Source: Bacteroidota bacterium
GTDB taxonomy: Bacteria > Bacteroidota > Ignavibacteria > Ignavibacteriales > Ignavibacteriaceae
Assembly: GCA_022564295.1 (NCBI GenBank)
Contig: JADFLR010000013.1
Location: 1-64,000 of the forward strand
Direction of reading: 5' to 3'
Length of the DNA: 64,000 nucleotides
The notes beneath the pieces are model-generated. The model had not been told where the DNA came from and ran no database searches. It was given only the letters and a program-made list of their open reading frames with translations. Below, piece by piece: positions 23,899 to 31,725 of the stretch. Numbering within the stretch: position 1 is the first letter of the stretch; the number at the start of each line of letters is the position of its first letter. The translations under genes and the position numbers were made by a program.

Positions 23899-24108
23899 CT
23901 ATTTATATCGCTCAATAATTTCCTTAAAAGCGATTGTTTTTATTTTGCCTTCTTCCAACGCCTTATATCTTTTCTCGGATTCTTCCGCCCATATCTTCTC
24001 AATATTTTCATCCGGTTTATTCAAACTCCGGGTTAGCATTTCTATTAGCTGAAGTCTTTTGGCGGGACGTAATTGTAAAGCTTCCTTTAAAACCGATTTG
24101 GTATCCAT
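23899..24108 (-). CDS. Addiction-module antitoxin (Unstab_antitox type)
   Basis: A 69-residue, mostly helical protein: SVLKEALQLRPAKRLQLIEM, LTRSLNKPDENIEKIW, AEESEKRYKALEEGKIKT. This is the pattern of the putative addiction-module component family (PF09720-like), which pairs with ParE/RelE toxins. It lies immediately upstream of the toxin with no gap, the usual antitoxin-first order. The pair sits between the glycan cluster and its peripheral genes, so it could stabilise that region. Confidence 0.75.
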   Translation of the reverse strand: MDTKSVLKEALQLRPAKRLQLIEMLTRSLNKPDENIEKIWAEESEKRYKALEEGKIKTIAFKEIIERYK

Positions 24109-24374
24109 TTCTAAATTCCTATAATTTATTTTATTACAATATTAAGAAAAGAAAACATTAAAAAACAGACTAAGAGTAATTGTGGTGAAGGAGGGTGAGG
24201 GGGGAGCAGAGGATCGGAAATAGAAATCACTTTCCTAAATGGAACGAATGCCACAGTGGAATAGCTGTTGGTTATTTCCAAAATCATTTTAAAGCTGTGC
24301 TATTTTAAGTGTGTTGGCAGGGTGGCAGTCAACGGCGTGGCGGAGAATACAGAGGGGAGGGGATGGTAGGATGT
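24109..24374. other. Spacer without a gene
   Basis: Between the antitoxin and the deacetylase relic. It contains a purine-rich stretch (24186-24215) and GC-richer patches near 24310-24360 (CGGCGTGGCGGAG) resembling degraded micro-elements. Nothing else is seen. Confidence 0.35.
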
Positions 24375-24500
24375 TTGAATGATTGTATGATTGTATGACT
24401 GAATGATTGGTTTGGATGTATTTTTTAAAAGGAAGGAAGGTATAACCTCCTGATGAAGTGATTCTATTAAATAGCTGTAAGTGTTTGTGGTAAAATCCAT
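24375..24500 (-). pseudogene. 5' relic of a second deacetylase-like gene
   Basis: Starting at ATG 24500 the minus strand reads MDFTTNTYSYL, and after a frameshift SGGYTFLPFKKYIQT. The intact neighbour at 22544-23470 has MHDFTLKIYHQL...RNYTFLPFKEYIQS at the same positions. The relic is a decayed copy of the first ~35 residues of that family and runs into period-7 repeats (ATTCAGTCATACAATCATAC) at 24375-24415. The rest of the gene is missing. Starts, frameshift and repeat show a dead duplicate. Confidence 0.6.
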
Positions 24501-24607
24501 TTAATTAAAATCACCTGTTGTATTGTTCGCATCTAATTGATAGAAATAAATAGTGATGATTTTAATTATTTGAGCAATTCTCTTTAGTTTTAATAATGAG
24601 ATAACAT

Positions 24608-25624
24608 TTACAAATCTTCTATTTTAATCTCTTTACCCCTGTTTTTAATTGATTGATCAGCAGCTTCTAAAACTTTCACCACCATCCATCCCGCAAAACC
24701 GTCAACTAAGGGTTTGCGGTTTTCCATAATGCTATTAACAATGTTTTGAGTCTCTCTGGTTAAAGCCTCTATACCATCCAGTTTAGGTGCATACATATCA
24801 CCGGTACGATATTGTATTAACGTTCTATAAATATCTTTTTCATCTTGGAGAATATCAATGCCTTTATTATAGATACGTACTTTCTCGCTGGGTTGATTAT
24901 CATCCCAAACGATCATCTTTTTACTACCTGCTATAAGTGTCTGACGAATTTTTACAGGAGATAACCAATTCGTATGAATGTGTGCTATCAAATTGTCAGT
25001 GTAAAAAATAGTCATGTATGCAACGTCTTCTATTCCATTTCCAAGATGGGCTGATCCTGTCGCAACAACGCTTTCCGGCATCTTGTTTAACAGGTAGTAC
25101 ATTATCGAAATATCATGCGGTGCCAAATCCCAAAGTACGTTAATATCATGTTGAAACAACCCAAGGTTAATTCGGACAGAATCAAAATAATATAAATCAC
25201 CAAGCTCTTCACTATCGATTATTTCTTTAATTTTCTTAACCGAATCTGTAAAAATAAATGTATGATCTACAAAGATTTTTAAATTCTTTTGTTCTGCAAT
25301 GTTAATTAATTCTTCTGCCTGGAAAGATTTAGAAGTCATAGGTTTTTCAATAAGGACATGTTTACCGGATAAAAGGGCAGCTTTTGCTATTTCATAATGT
25401 GTATAAACCGGTGTGCAAATGGCTATTAAATCAATTTGTTGGTTTTTTACTATATCTTTATAATCAGTTGTAGTTTTTATGTATGGATAAATATTCCTAA
25501 TATAGTCTAACCGTTCTTGATTTAGATCTGCGCAAAATTCAACTCTTATTGAAGGATTAGTTGCAAAATTGCGAATGATATTGGGACCCCAGTATCCAAC
25601 GCCAACCACAGCTGCTTTAATCAA
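24608..25624 (-). CDS. Gfo/Idh/MocA-family nucleotide-sugar oxidoreductase
   Basis: A 338-residue NAD(P)-dependent oxidoreductase: Rossmann motif AAVVGVGYWGPNIIRNF at the N-terminus, then HVLIEKPMTSKSF (the EKP lysine) at ~95-105 and DLAPHDISIMYYLL at ~165-180 with the catalytic His. It resembles WlbA-type UDP-GlcNAc(A) 3-dehydrogenases that prepare 3-amino sugars. The matching 3-aminotransferase and acetyltransferase of that pathway are not adjacent, so the substrate is uncertain. It is the last gene of the large minus-strand cluster. Confidence 0.85.
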   Translation of the reverse strand: MIKAAVVGVGYWGPNIIRNFATNPSIRVEFCADLNQERLDYIRNIYPYIKTTTDYKDIVKNQQIDLIAICTPVYTHYEIAKAALLSGKHVLIEKPMTSKSFQAEELINIAEQKNLKIFVDHTFIFTDSVKKIKEIIDSEELGDLYYFDSVRINLGLFQHDINVLWDLAPHDISIMYYLLNKMPESVVATGSAHLGNGIEDVAYMTIFYTDNLIAHIHTNWLSPVKIRQTLIAGSKKMIVWDDNQPSEKVRIYNKGIDILQDEKDIYRTLIQYRTGDMYAPKLDGIEALTRETQNIVNSIMENRKPLVDGFAGWMVVKVLEAADQSIKNRGKEIKIEDL

Positions 25625-25809
25625 ATTTTCTACTCTCTCTTTCCAAGAATTATGTTATACAAAAATAGTTTATATTTAATCTCTTTGGGTTAAATTCCCG
25701 TCCCTTGGGGTGAGAAGTAAAATAAACAATCCATCATGATACAACGTCCGCTTTCGGCGGGGAGATTCATTGACTGATTATTTACTGGTTTTTAGAATAG
25801 TAAAAATAT

Positions 25810-26856
25810 CTAACTAATTGCCCCATAGATGATATTAAAATATTTCCTATTCAATTTTGAGATATTTGAATTTGTATAATCATTTCCTTCTTTTCCGATA
25901 ATCATTTTTACCGAGGATAGAAATTCATCAGGCTCGGAATAAAATATTGCTTTACAATCATCATCTAAGAATTTCTTTAAACTACCAAAATCAGTTGTTA
26001 AAACCGGAATTCCACATGCTCTTGCTTCAAGTATTGAAAGCGGCAGTCCAACTGAACCGGTGTTATTAATTACTGGAAAGATATATAAATCAGACAGTTG
26101 ATATATTTCCTCAATTTTGTCTAGATAATCGTCTATAACAATAATACCAGCGCCAATTAATTTATTTCTTAAAGAATCCGGACCAATAGAATCAGTTGGT
26201 GTTGAACTGCTGCCAATAATTACAACCTGGTAATCAGAACTCTGTAATGGAATTAATGATAATAGGTTCCTTCCTTCATTCAAATGACCAACGTGAGATA
26301 TGATGAACCTATCTTTCGGCAAATTGTATTTTTCTCTTAACTTGATTTTTGATGATTCTGACAACAGTGGTTTAAACCTGTTAAGATCTGTATATAATGG
26401 AAATAGTTTATTTGAAATATTTGAGAAATCCAAAAATTGCTTTAACTCCGGTGAAGGAGTAAGCACTAACTGAGGTTTTATGGTTTTAATAATTACTTGT
26501 TGCCATTTATTTATAGGTTTTGGCTGCAACGCTATCATTATTTTTTGTGCAGAAGCGTAGTACCTTGAAATATTTCTCATTCGCAGGAAACTGGCAAATG
26601 TTGCCGAGGCAAATGGGAGATAAATAATTACATCAGGTTTAAAGTGTTTGATTCTATAAGAAATAGATTTACTATAAAATAATTTATTAGTATTAACAGT
26701 CTTTACATTCTCTTTCCCTTTAAATCCTTTTCTGCAATATACCAGCAAATCATATTTTGCATCCAGCTCAGTAAATAAATTGTAAGAAGTTTTCTTTATT
26801 CCCTCATCATAAGGCGGATCTAAAAATTCTGTGAATAAAACAATTCTAGTTTTCAC
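25810..26856 (-). CDS. Glycosyltransferase, family 4 type
   Basis: A 348-residue GT-B enzyme. The nucleotide-binding half has FIISHVGHLNEGRNL, VVIIGSSSTPTD, LSDLYIFPVINNTGSVGLPL and ILEARACGIPVLTTDFG, i.e. the GT4 pattern with the EARACG variant of the EAMAxGxP motif. The N-terminal half is divergent. It is contiguous with the nucleotidyltransferase-like gene (next base), so they form one transcript. Donor and acceptor are unknown. Confidence 0.8.
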   Translation of the reverse strand: MKTRIVLFTEFLDPPYDEGIKKTSYNLFTELDAKYDLLVYCRKGFKGKENVKTVNTNKLFYSKSISYRIKHFKPDVIIYLPFASATFASFLRMRNISRYYASAQKIMIALQPKPINKWQQVIIKTIKPQLVLTPSPELKQFLDFSNISNKLFPLYTDLNRFKPLLSESSKIKLREKYNLPKDRFIISHVGHLNEGRNLLSLIPLQSSDYQVVIIGSSSTPTDSIGPDSLRNKLIGAGIIVIDDYLDKIEEIYQLSDLYIFPVINNTGSVGLPLSILEARACGIPVLTTDFGSLKKFLDDDCKAIFYSEPDEFLSSVKMIIGKEGNDYTNSNISKLNRKYFNIIYGAIS

Positions 26857-27534
26857 CTAATCTATCATACCATTAAGACTTTTAGCTTGAATTAATGAAA
26901 GTTTTTCAGAGTAATAATTAGTAATAATATTATCCGGATCATAAATAACAACAGGATTTTGTTCGTTGCCAAACCTTTTCTTTGAGTTATTTGGTGAATC
27001 GCTTAAAAACATTTCCAAGGGAATGCCTTTTAAATCAGCAAGTTTTCTCTCCTGGACCAATATAATGATTGACTTCAAGCCATTTTTAAAACCTGGTTTC
27101 CTGACTAAAGACACATCCAAATCTGAACTATCTTTCAAATTGCCATTGCAAATACTGCCAAACGATGCACAATAAAGTATAAATGATTTACCATTTAAAC
27201 GATTAGAGAGATTATGAAGGTATAAAAATAAATCTTTCTTTGTAAGCTTTGATAAGTATAAGCGGTGTACTAATAGATTGTAAAAATTACCGTTAACAAT
27301 CCAGTTTAGAGTATGACCGAGCAAAAATCCAAAGAAAATTGACCAAATTATTGAATAATTAAAAGTGTTTTGAAATAATATAAAAAAGCCACACCAAGAA
27401 ATAATTGTAAATAATAACTTATAAATCTTTTCTGTCTTATCTGCATGGAGAATGCCCTGGATTAACCAGTTACTGAACAGTAAGATCCATCTTAGGTAAG
27501 TATTCTGCCTTAGTTTATCTTTAAATCCTTCCAT
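26857..27534 (-). CDS. Membrane-anchored nucleotidyltransferase-fold protein
   Basis: A 225-residue protein with two to three hydrophobic helices in the first ~95 residues (LLFTIISWCGFFILFQ, IIWSIFFGFLLGHTLNWIV). It is followed by a DNA-polymerase-beta-like nucleotidyltransferase signature: YCASFGSICNGNLKDSSDLD, then VSLVRKPG, i.e. G-S-x11-D-x-D. The metal-binding Asp pair is intact. Combination with a membrane anchor and with the kinase-like gene next to it (overlap of 14 bases) suggests nucleotidyl transfer to a lipid-linked sugar or to a partner protein. The pairing has no described function that I know. Confidence 0.6.
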   Translation of the reverse strand: MEGFKDKLRQNTYLRWILLFSNWLIQGILHADKTEKIYKLLFTIISWCGFFILFQNTFNYSIIWSIFFGFLLGHTLNWIVNGNFYNLLVHRLYLSKLTKKDLFLYLHNLSNRLNGKSFILYCASFGSICNGNLKDSSDLDVSLVRKPGFKNGLKSIIILVQERKLADLKGIPLEMFLSDSPNNSKKRFGNEQNPVVIYDPDNIITNYYSEKLSLIQAKSLNGMID

Positions 27535-28174
27535 TTAAGCCAAGTTTATTGAATATTTCATTTCGCACAGTCTCCAATGGACGGTTATTGTCAATGACCT
27601 TTATCCCAAGGTCTTTACTTAGAATATCAAAAACTTCAATCCTTTTAGAAAGATGGGCATCGTATAAAGTATCTTTTTTTCTTAGTCTGATTTCCTTTTC
27701 ATCTACTTTCAAAACAAATATTTTAGTGTTTCGAGGAATAGTATTCAAAAAAGCTTTTCCGACCTTCGTTAAATGCAAACCATATCTGCCGGTATCTACC
27801 ATTAAATCTGCAAGTGTATCGATAGCAAATCTATCTATAAGAAGAATATGATTTTTTCTTCTGTGAAATTTTCTGAATATAATACTTTTTTTAATCTTAA
27901 AATCTATCAATTGAAGAAAAGGAAATAACCAGGATACAAAAGGAGAGCGATAGAATTCATGTACTCCGCATTTTATTCCTCCAATAGTTTTGTATTTAGT
28001 TAATCCTGCAATCCGGCAATAAGCCATTAACGGCTTTGAAAATATTTTTGGAGATCTTATCCAAATTGTATCATATAACTTATTTTCCTCAAGTAACTTT
28101 TTTTCAATAAGATTAATTAAGGTAGTTTTACCGCTACCGTCTGATCCAGTTATGTAGATAATAGAATTAACCAT
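27521..28174 (-). CDS. Thymidylate-kinase-like P-loop kinase
   Basis: A 217-residue protein with a perfect Walker A at the N-terminus (ITGSDGSGKTTLINLIEKKL), a DR motif (LLIDRFAIDTLADLMVDTGRYG) as in thymidylate kinase, and a lid-like arginine region (EIRLRKKDTLYDAHLSKR). It is not the housekeeping Tmk, because it lies within the glycan cluster, is divergent and lacks typical TMP-binding residues. It overlaps the nucleotidyltransferase gene at its end and the GT4 gene at its start, so the three are co-translated. It probably phosphorylates a sugar or lipid intermediate. Confidence 0.65.
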   Translation of the reverse strand: MVNSIIYITGSDGSGKTTLINLIEKKLLEENKLYDTIWIRSPKIFSKPLMAYCRIAGLTKYKTIGGIKCGVHEFYRSPFVSWLFPFLQLIDFKIKKSIIFRKFHRRKNHILLIDRFAIDTLADLMVDTGRYGLHLTKVGKAFLNTIPRNTKIFVLKVDEKEIRLRKKDTLYDAHLSKRIEVFDILSKDLGIKVIDNNRPLETVRNEIFNKLGLNGRI

Positions 28175-29303
28175 TTATCACTTCTTTATACAATTCAATT
28201 ACCTTTTTATTAACCTTATCAGATGTGAAATTTGTAATTGATTTGATACATGCTTCTTTCATATAATAAGACTTATTGATGCACGCCAGAATGCATTTCG
28301 CAAGTTCAGCAGTAGTTTCCTGTCTTACAACATAACCATTTACACCATCCTTAATTATTTCAGAAATATCTCCCACATCATTTGCAACAACTGGTATTCC
28401 ACAAGCTAAGGATTCTTTTACTGAAAGAGGACTACCCTCATTTCCAGAATATAAAATTGAAATATCGGCAGCATTATATATAGCGGGCAATTCCCTTTTT
28501 TTTCTCACACCAAGAAATAATACTGACTCAGTCATTTTCATTTTATTAGTTAATTCTTTCATTTCAGATAATTGTATACCATCCCCAACAAGAAATAATT
28601 TATAATTCTTATTCTCTTCAGAAATTATTTTAAATGCTTCAATAATTTCTTTAATTCTCTTAGGCGGTTCTATCCTACCAATGTAAAGAATAATTTTATT
28701 ATTAGTGGATATTCCTAATTTTTCTCTTTGTTGTGAGCCATCCATGGGTTTAAATACCCTTGTATCTACACTAGTTGGTATAATTACAATTTTTTTAGCC
28801 AGCATCGGGTATAATGAAGAGTAAAATTCCTTTGTTTTATTATCTACAGCGATAAGATAAACCGCTCTCTTAAAAGCATACTTTTCAAGAATACGATAGA
28901 TTGTTCTAACAATTATTCCCTTTCTAATATTCACAGTATGCGCCTGCTGTCCGTGCAAACTTATTATAGAAAGGTTTTTCTTAAAAAAAATAAAAGCAGA
29001 TAAATGGTCAGGTCTGTGAGCATGAATAATTGTATTTTTTCGAAATTTTAAAAAAGGAGATTTGAAAAATAGATGTATTAAAAATTTATTAGTACTGCTT
29101 AATTTATCCTGTATCTGATGATAAATGAGCTTTTTGTGTTTTTCATAGTTATATATTTTGCCAACAAATTGAATATTTAGGTTACGGTCTAAAGAATATT
29201 TAATTAACTCAAGAATATAACTTTGAATCCCCCCAATAGCTTTTGATTCTCTCTCAGTAGTTTGAGATTCAAAACTAATAACACCGATATGACATATATA
29301 CAT
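28167..29303 (-). CDS. Glycosyltransferase, family 4 type
   Basis: A 378-residue retaining GT4 enzyme. The N-terminal loop has GGIQSYILELIKYS; the C-terminal half has ILYIGRIEPPKRIKEIIEAF, LFLVGDGIQLSEM, VLFLGVRKKRELPAIYNAAD and SLSVKESLACGIPVVANDVG (the E-x7-E analogue). Complete and of normal length. The end overlaps the P-loop kinase by eight bases. Confidence 0.88.
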   Translation of the reverse strand: MYICHIGVISFESQTTERESKAIGGIQSYILELIKYSLDRNLNIQFVGKIYNYEKHKKLIYHQIQDKLSSTNKFLIHLFFKSPFLKFRKNTIIHAHRPDHLSAFIFFKKNLSIISLHGQQAHTVNIRKGIIVRTIYRILEKYAFKRAVYLIAVDNKTKEFYSSLYPMLAKKIVIIPTSVDTRVFKPMDGSQQREKLGISTNNKIILYIGRIEPPKRIKEIIEAFKIISEENKNYKLFLVGDGIQLSEMKELTNKMKMTESVLFLGVRKKRELPAIYNAADISILYSGNEGSPLSVKESLACGIPVVANDVGDISEIIKDGVNGYVVRQETTAELAKCILACINKSYYMKEACIKSITNFTSDKVNKKVIELYKEVING

Positions 29304-29304
29304 A

Positions 29305-30387
29305 CTATTTAAAGCGGTCTTGATACTCAGGATTTTCTTTCATCATTCCATGACTTTCCGGGTAATGCTCTATAAACCATAACATAAAAGTATTTACATC
29401 TATACTTTCAGCGACTAATCTTTTTCTTTTAGCCTCAATTGAAGATTTGTCCACTGATTTAAGGATTTCCAGAGCCTTGCGTATTGATTTCTGTTGCTCT
29501 TCTTCACTTTCACCAAAATTAAAAACCAAGTCATATTTATCCTCAAGAATGTCTTGATGTCCTCTACCTACATCATCAAGATAGATTGAAGGTGTCCCCA
29601 AGTAGGCAGCCTCTGCGGCCATTGTTGCACTCTCACCAAAAACTAGTGAACTATAGTATATTGCATGATGCATCCGTACAGGCGAGCATTCAAACTTGTA
29701 TGATTCTAATTCCTCAGGTAGCGGCCCTTCTGAAGAAATAAATACCTTAGCATATTTTTTAAATATATTCACTACCTTTATTTTATTTGAGTCTGAAATT
29801 CCCTTATGACCGATATCGTGATTTGCATTCCAGGAAACAAACCTGAGAATTACAAATTTTTCACCCTCACTTAATCCCAATTGGCGTAGAACATCGGGAT
29901 CCGGAGAAAAGCACTTAGGTCCAAGGTATGCTAATTCAAATCCACCCCTTATGCTAATTTGTTTTTTGCCTAAATCCTTGCGGAAACTAGTAGGTGTAAC
30001 TATAGAATTTGCGAAGGGATTAACAATCTTTTGTAGTAAAGATGAACTCTCAGTATCTTCAAAAACAATAAATGGTTTTCTAATTATATAGCTCGTATAT
30101 GCCAAATGCGGAATTGCCTGACCTATAAAAATATCCGGCTTAAATTTGAGAGAGATTAGAAAAGTTTTTATGGTTAATAAAGGTAGCTGCAGAAGTTTTT
30201 GAATTATTCCTTTTTGATTTGAACCTATTTTCTTATATGAAATGTTAAAACTATCAAGTAATTCACTTGTTATTTCTTTCTCATTGACCAGAACACAATA
30301 TGAGTGACCACGCTTTTCTAATTCAGAGATTAGGTTTTTGAAAATGTGTACCTGTTTGGGATGCGATATACCAACGAGAATATTCAT
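29305..30387 (-). CDS. DUF354 family GT-B-like protein
   Basis: A 360-residue protein of the DUF354 family, which has a GT-B architecture related to UDP-GlcNAc 2-epimerases and is frequent in archaeal and bacterial surface-glycan clusters. Visible: an N-terminal GISHPKQVHIFKNLISELEK, FEDTESSSLLQKIVNPFA, FVILRFVSWNANHDIGHKG and a C-terminal GESATMAAEAAYLGTPSIYL that resembles a nucleotide-sugar site. Likely a glycosyltransferase. It starts 18 bases after the acyltransferase gene. Confidence 0.75.
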   Translation of the reverse strand: MNILVGISHPKQVHIFKNLISELEKRGHSYCVLVNEKEITSELLDSFNISYKKIGSNQKGIIQKLLQLPLLTIKTFLISLKFKPDIFIGQAIPHLAYTSYIIRKPFIVFEDTESSSLLQKIVNPFANSIVTPTSFRKDLGKKQISIRGGFELAYLGPKCFSPDPDVLRQLGLSEGEKFVILRFVSWNANHDIGHKGISDSNKIKVVNIFKKYAKVFISSEGPLPEELESYKFECSPVRMHHAIYYSSLVFGESATMAAEAAYLGTPSIYLDDVGRGHQDILEDKYDLVFNFGESEEEQQKSIRKALEILKSVDKSSIEAKRKRLVAESIDVNTFMLWFIEHYPESHGMMKENPEYQDRFK

Positions 30388-30404
30388 TTTAAATAATAAT
30401 CAAG

Positions 30405-31478
30405 TTAGTGATAAGAAGTAAAAGGTTTGAATCTGATTCCAAAATGTTTTAGAAATTTTAAAAGCTCTTCACTTAAATCATTCTTCCCACAAATCGACAA
30501 ATTAGAAAAATTAAGCAGGACTGACTTATGTGCAATAACTGATTCACGAAAGTTTTGACCATGATCATTAAGAATCAGTATTACAGTATTTTCATTGAGT
30601 TTTAAATCATCTATAATTGATTCGTCTCCCCCGATTAAATAAAGAAGATAATCATGTGTAATTTTGCCTTTTGAGATATAATATACTTTATAGAAAGTAA
30701 GTTTATTTACTTCAATATTATAATCATGCTTCCGCAGATAGTTAATAAAGAGATCGATGATTTCCCCTATCTTATGACTCCTATCTTCCGGATGAGGATT
30801 GCGAGGATATAATCCCTCTGGGATAACTACTTTGGCCGGATTACCTTGTGCAAGACATTTTGCAGGGATGTTTTTTGTTACAACAGAGCCAGCTGAAATC
30901 AAAGAGTCATCACCTACTTGAACACCGGGAAGAATAAAAACACCCCAGGAAATCCATACATTGTTACCTATTATAATGGGTGCGTAAGTGCTAGGATATC
31001 CTTCTAGAACAGATTGCCATGCACTATGAGTAAAAAGATAACTTCCTCCTCCGATTGCACTGCAATTTCCAATTTGAACCGGTAGAGTTGTATTGATTAA
31101 GCAATTTTGGTGAACCTGTGACATCTCACCTATTATTAATTCGGAACTCCCAATGTCCATTCCACCGAACATGTTTCGTTCACGAATAATAGTTTGATAA
31201 CCGATTTTGATTTTATCTACTTTAAAATAACATAAGGAACCAATCTCCACCTCTTTATCAATTATACAACTCTTACATAAAAGTATTGTGAAGTGACCTA
31301 TATTTGTATTCTTCCCTATATTAATCTCATTACCGACAATGATCGATCCAAACCCAATAGATACATTTTTTGCTATTTTGTAACCCTTTATTCTGTATAT
31401 AAATGTTTTTATAAAAGAAGGGAAGAAACCCATTGTAATAATTTTAAGGATAGGTATTCTCTGGTTTTTAATTAACAT
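30405..31478 (-). CDS. Hexapeptide-repeat acyltransferase with extra C-terminal domain
   Basis: A 357-residue protein. Residues ~40-225 form a left-handed beta-helix (NVSIGFGSIIVGNEINIGKN, IIIGNNVWISWGVFILPGVQ, VGDDSLISAGSVVTKNIPAK, NPAKVV), the fold of NodL/maltose-type O-acetyltransferases. About 130 additional residues follow (from RSHKIGEIIDLFINYLRKH) that I cannot assign. It overlaps the ACP gene by 11 bases, which suggests that its acyl donor could be the ACP rather than acetyl-CoA. Confidence 0.8.
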   Translation of the reverse strand: MLIKNQRIPILKIITMGFFPSFIKTFIYRIKGYKIAKNVSIGFGSIIVGNEINIGKNTNIGHFTILLCKSCIIDKEVEIGSLCYFKVDKIKIGYQTIIRERNMFGGMDIGSSELIIGEMSQVHQNCLINTTLPVQIGNCSAIGGGSYLFTHSAWQSVLEGYPSTYAPIIIGNNVWISWGVFILPGVQVGDDSLISAGSVVTKNIPAKCLAQGNPAKVVIPEGLYPRNPHPEDRSHKIGEIIDLFINYLRKHDYNIEVNKLTFYKVYYISKGKITHDYLLYLIGGDESIIDDLKLNENTVILILNDHGQNFRESVIAHKSVLLNFSNLSICGKNDLSEELLKFLKHFGIRFKPFTSYH

Positions 31479-31725
31479 TGTTAGAACTTACATCGGTTAA
31501 ATGTTTAATATAATCAATGCTTTTTTGAATACTAGTAATCTGGTTAATTTCCTGAGTCTTGAATTTAATATCAAATTCAGATTCAAAGCTCATTATTAAT
31601 TGTAATTGACCCAATGAATCCCACGAATCAATATCATCCTTTGTAAATGTTAATGATAAATTTTCAACGCTAATATTAAAGACTTTAGAAAATACAGTTA
31701 ATACTTTTTGTTCCAGTTCGTTCAT
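31468..31725 (-). CDS. Acyl carrier protein
   Basis: An 85-residue ACP. The phosphopantetheine serine lies in DDIDSWDSLGQLQLIMSFES (D-S-L motif, residue ~37), followed by FDIKFKTQEINQITSIQKS, the usual helix III-IV region. It sits between FkbH (overlap of one base) and the acyltransferase (overlap of 11 bases). It is likely not the fatty-acid ACP but a dedicated carrier for a small acyl unit (for example glyceryl) used to modify the glycan. Confidence 0.88.
   Translation of the reverse strand: MNELEQKVLTVFSKVFNISVENLSLTFTKDDIDSWDSLGQLQLIMSFESEFDIKFKTQEINQITSIQKSIDYIKHLTDVSSNNVN

Noticed and set aside
27521-28174. Housekeeping thymidylate kinase
   Set aside because: It lies within and overlaps glycan genes and lacks the typical TMP-site sequence, so a pathway-specific kinase is more likely.
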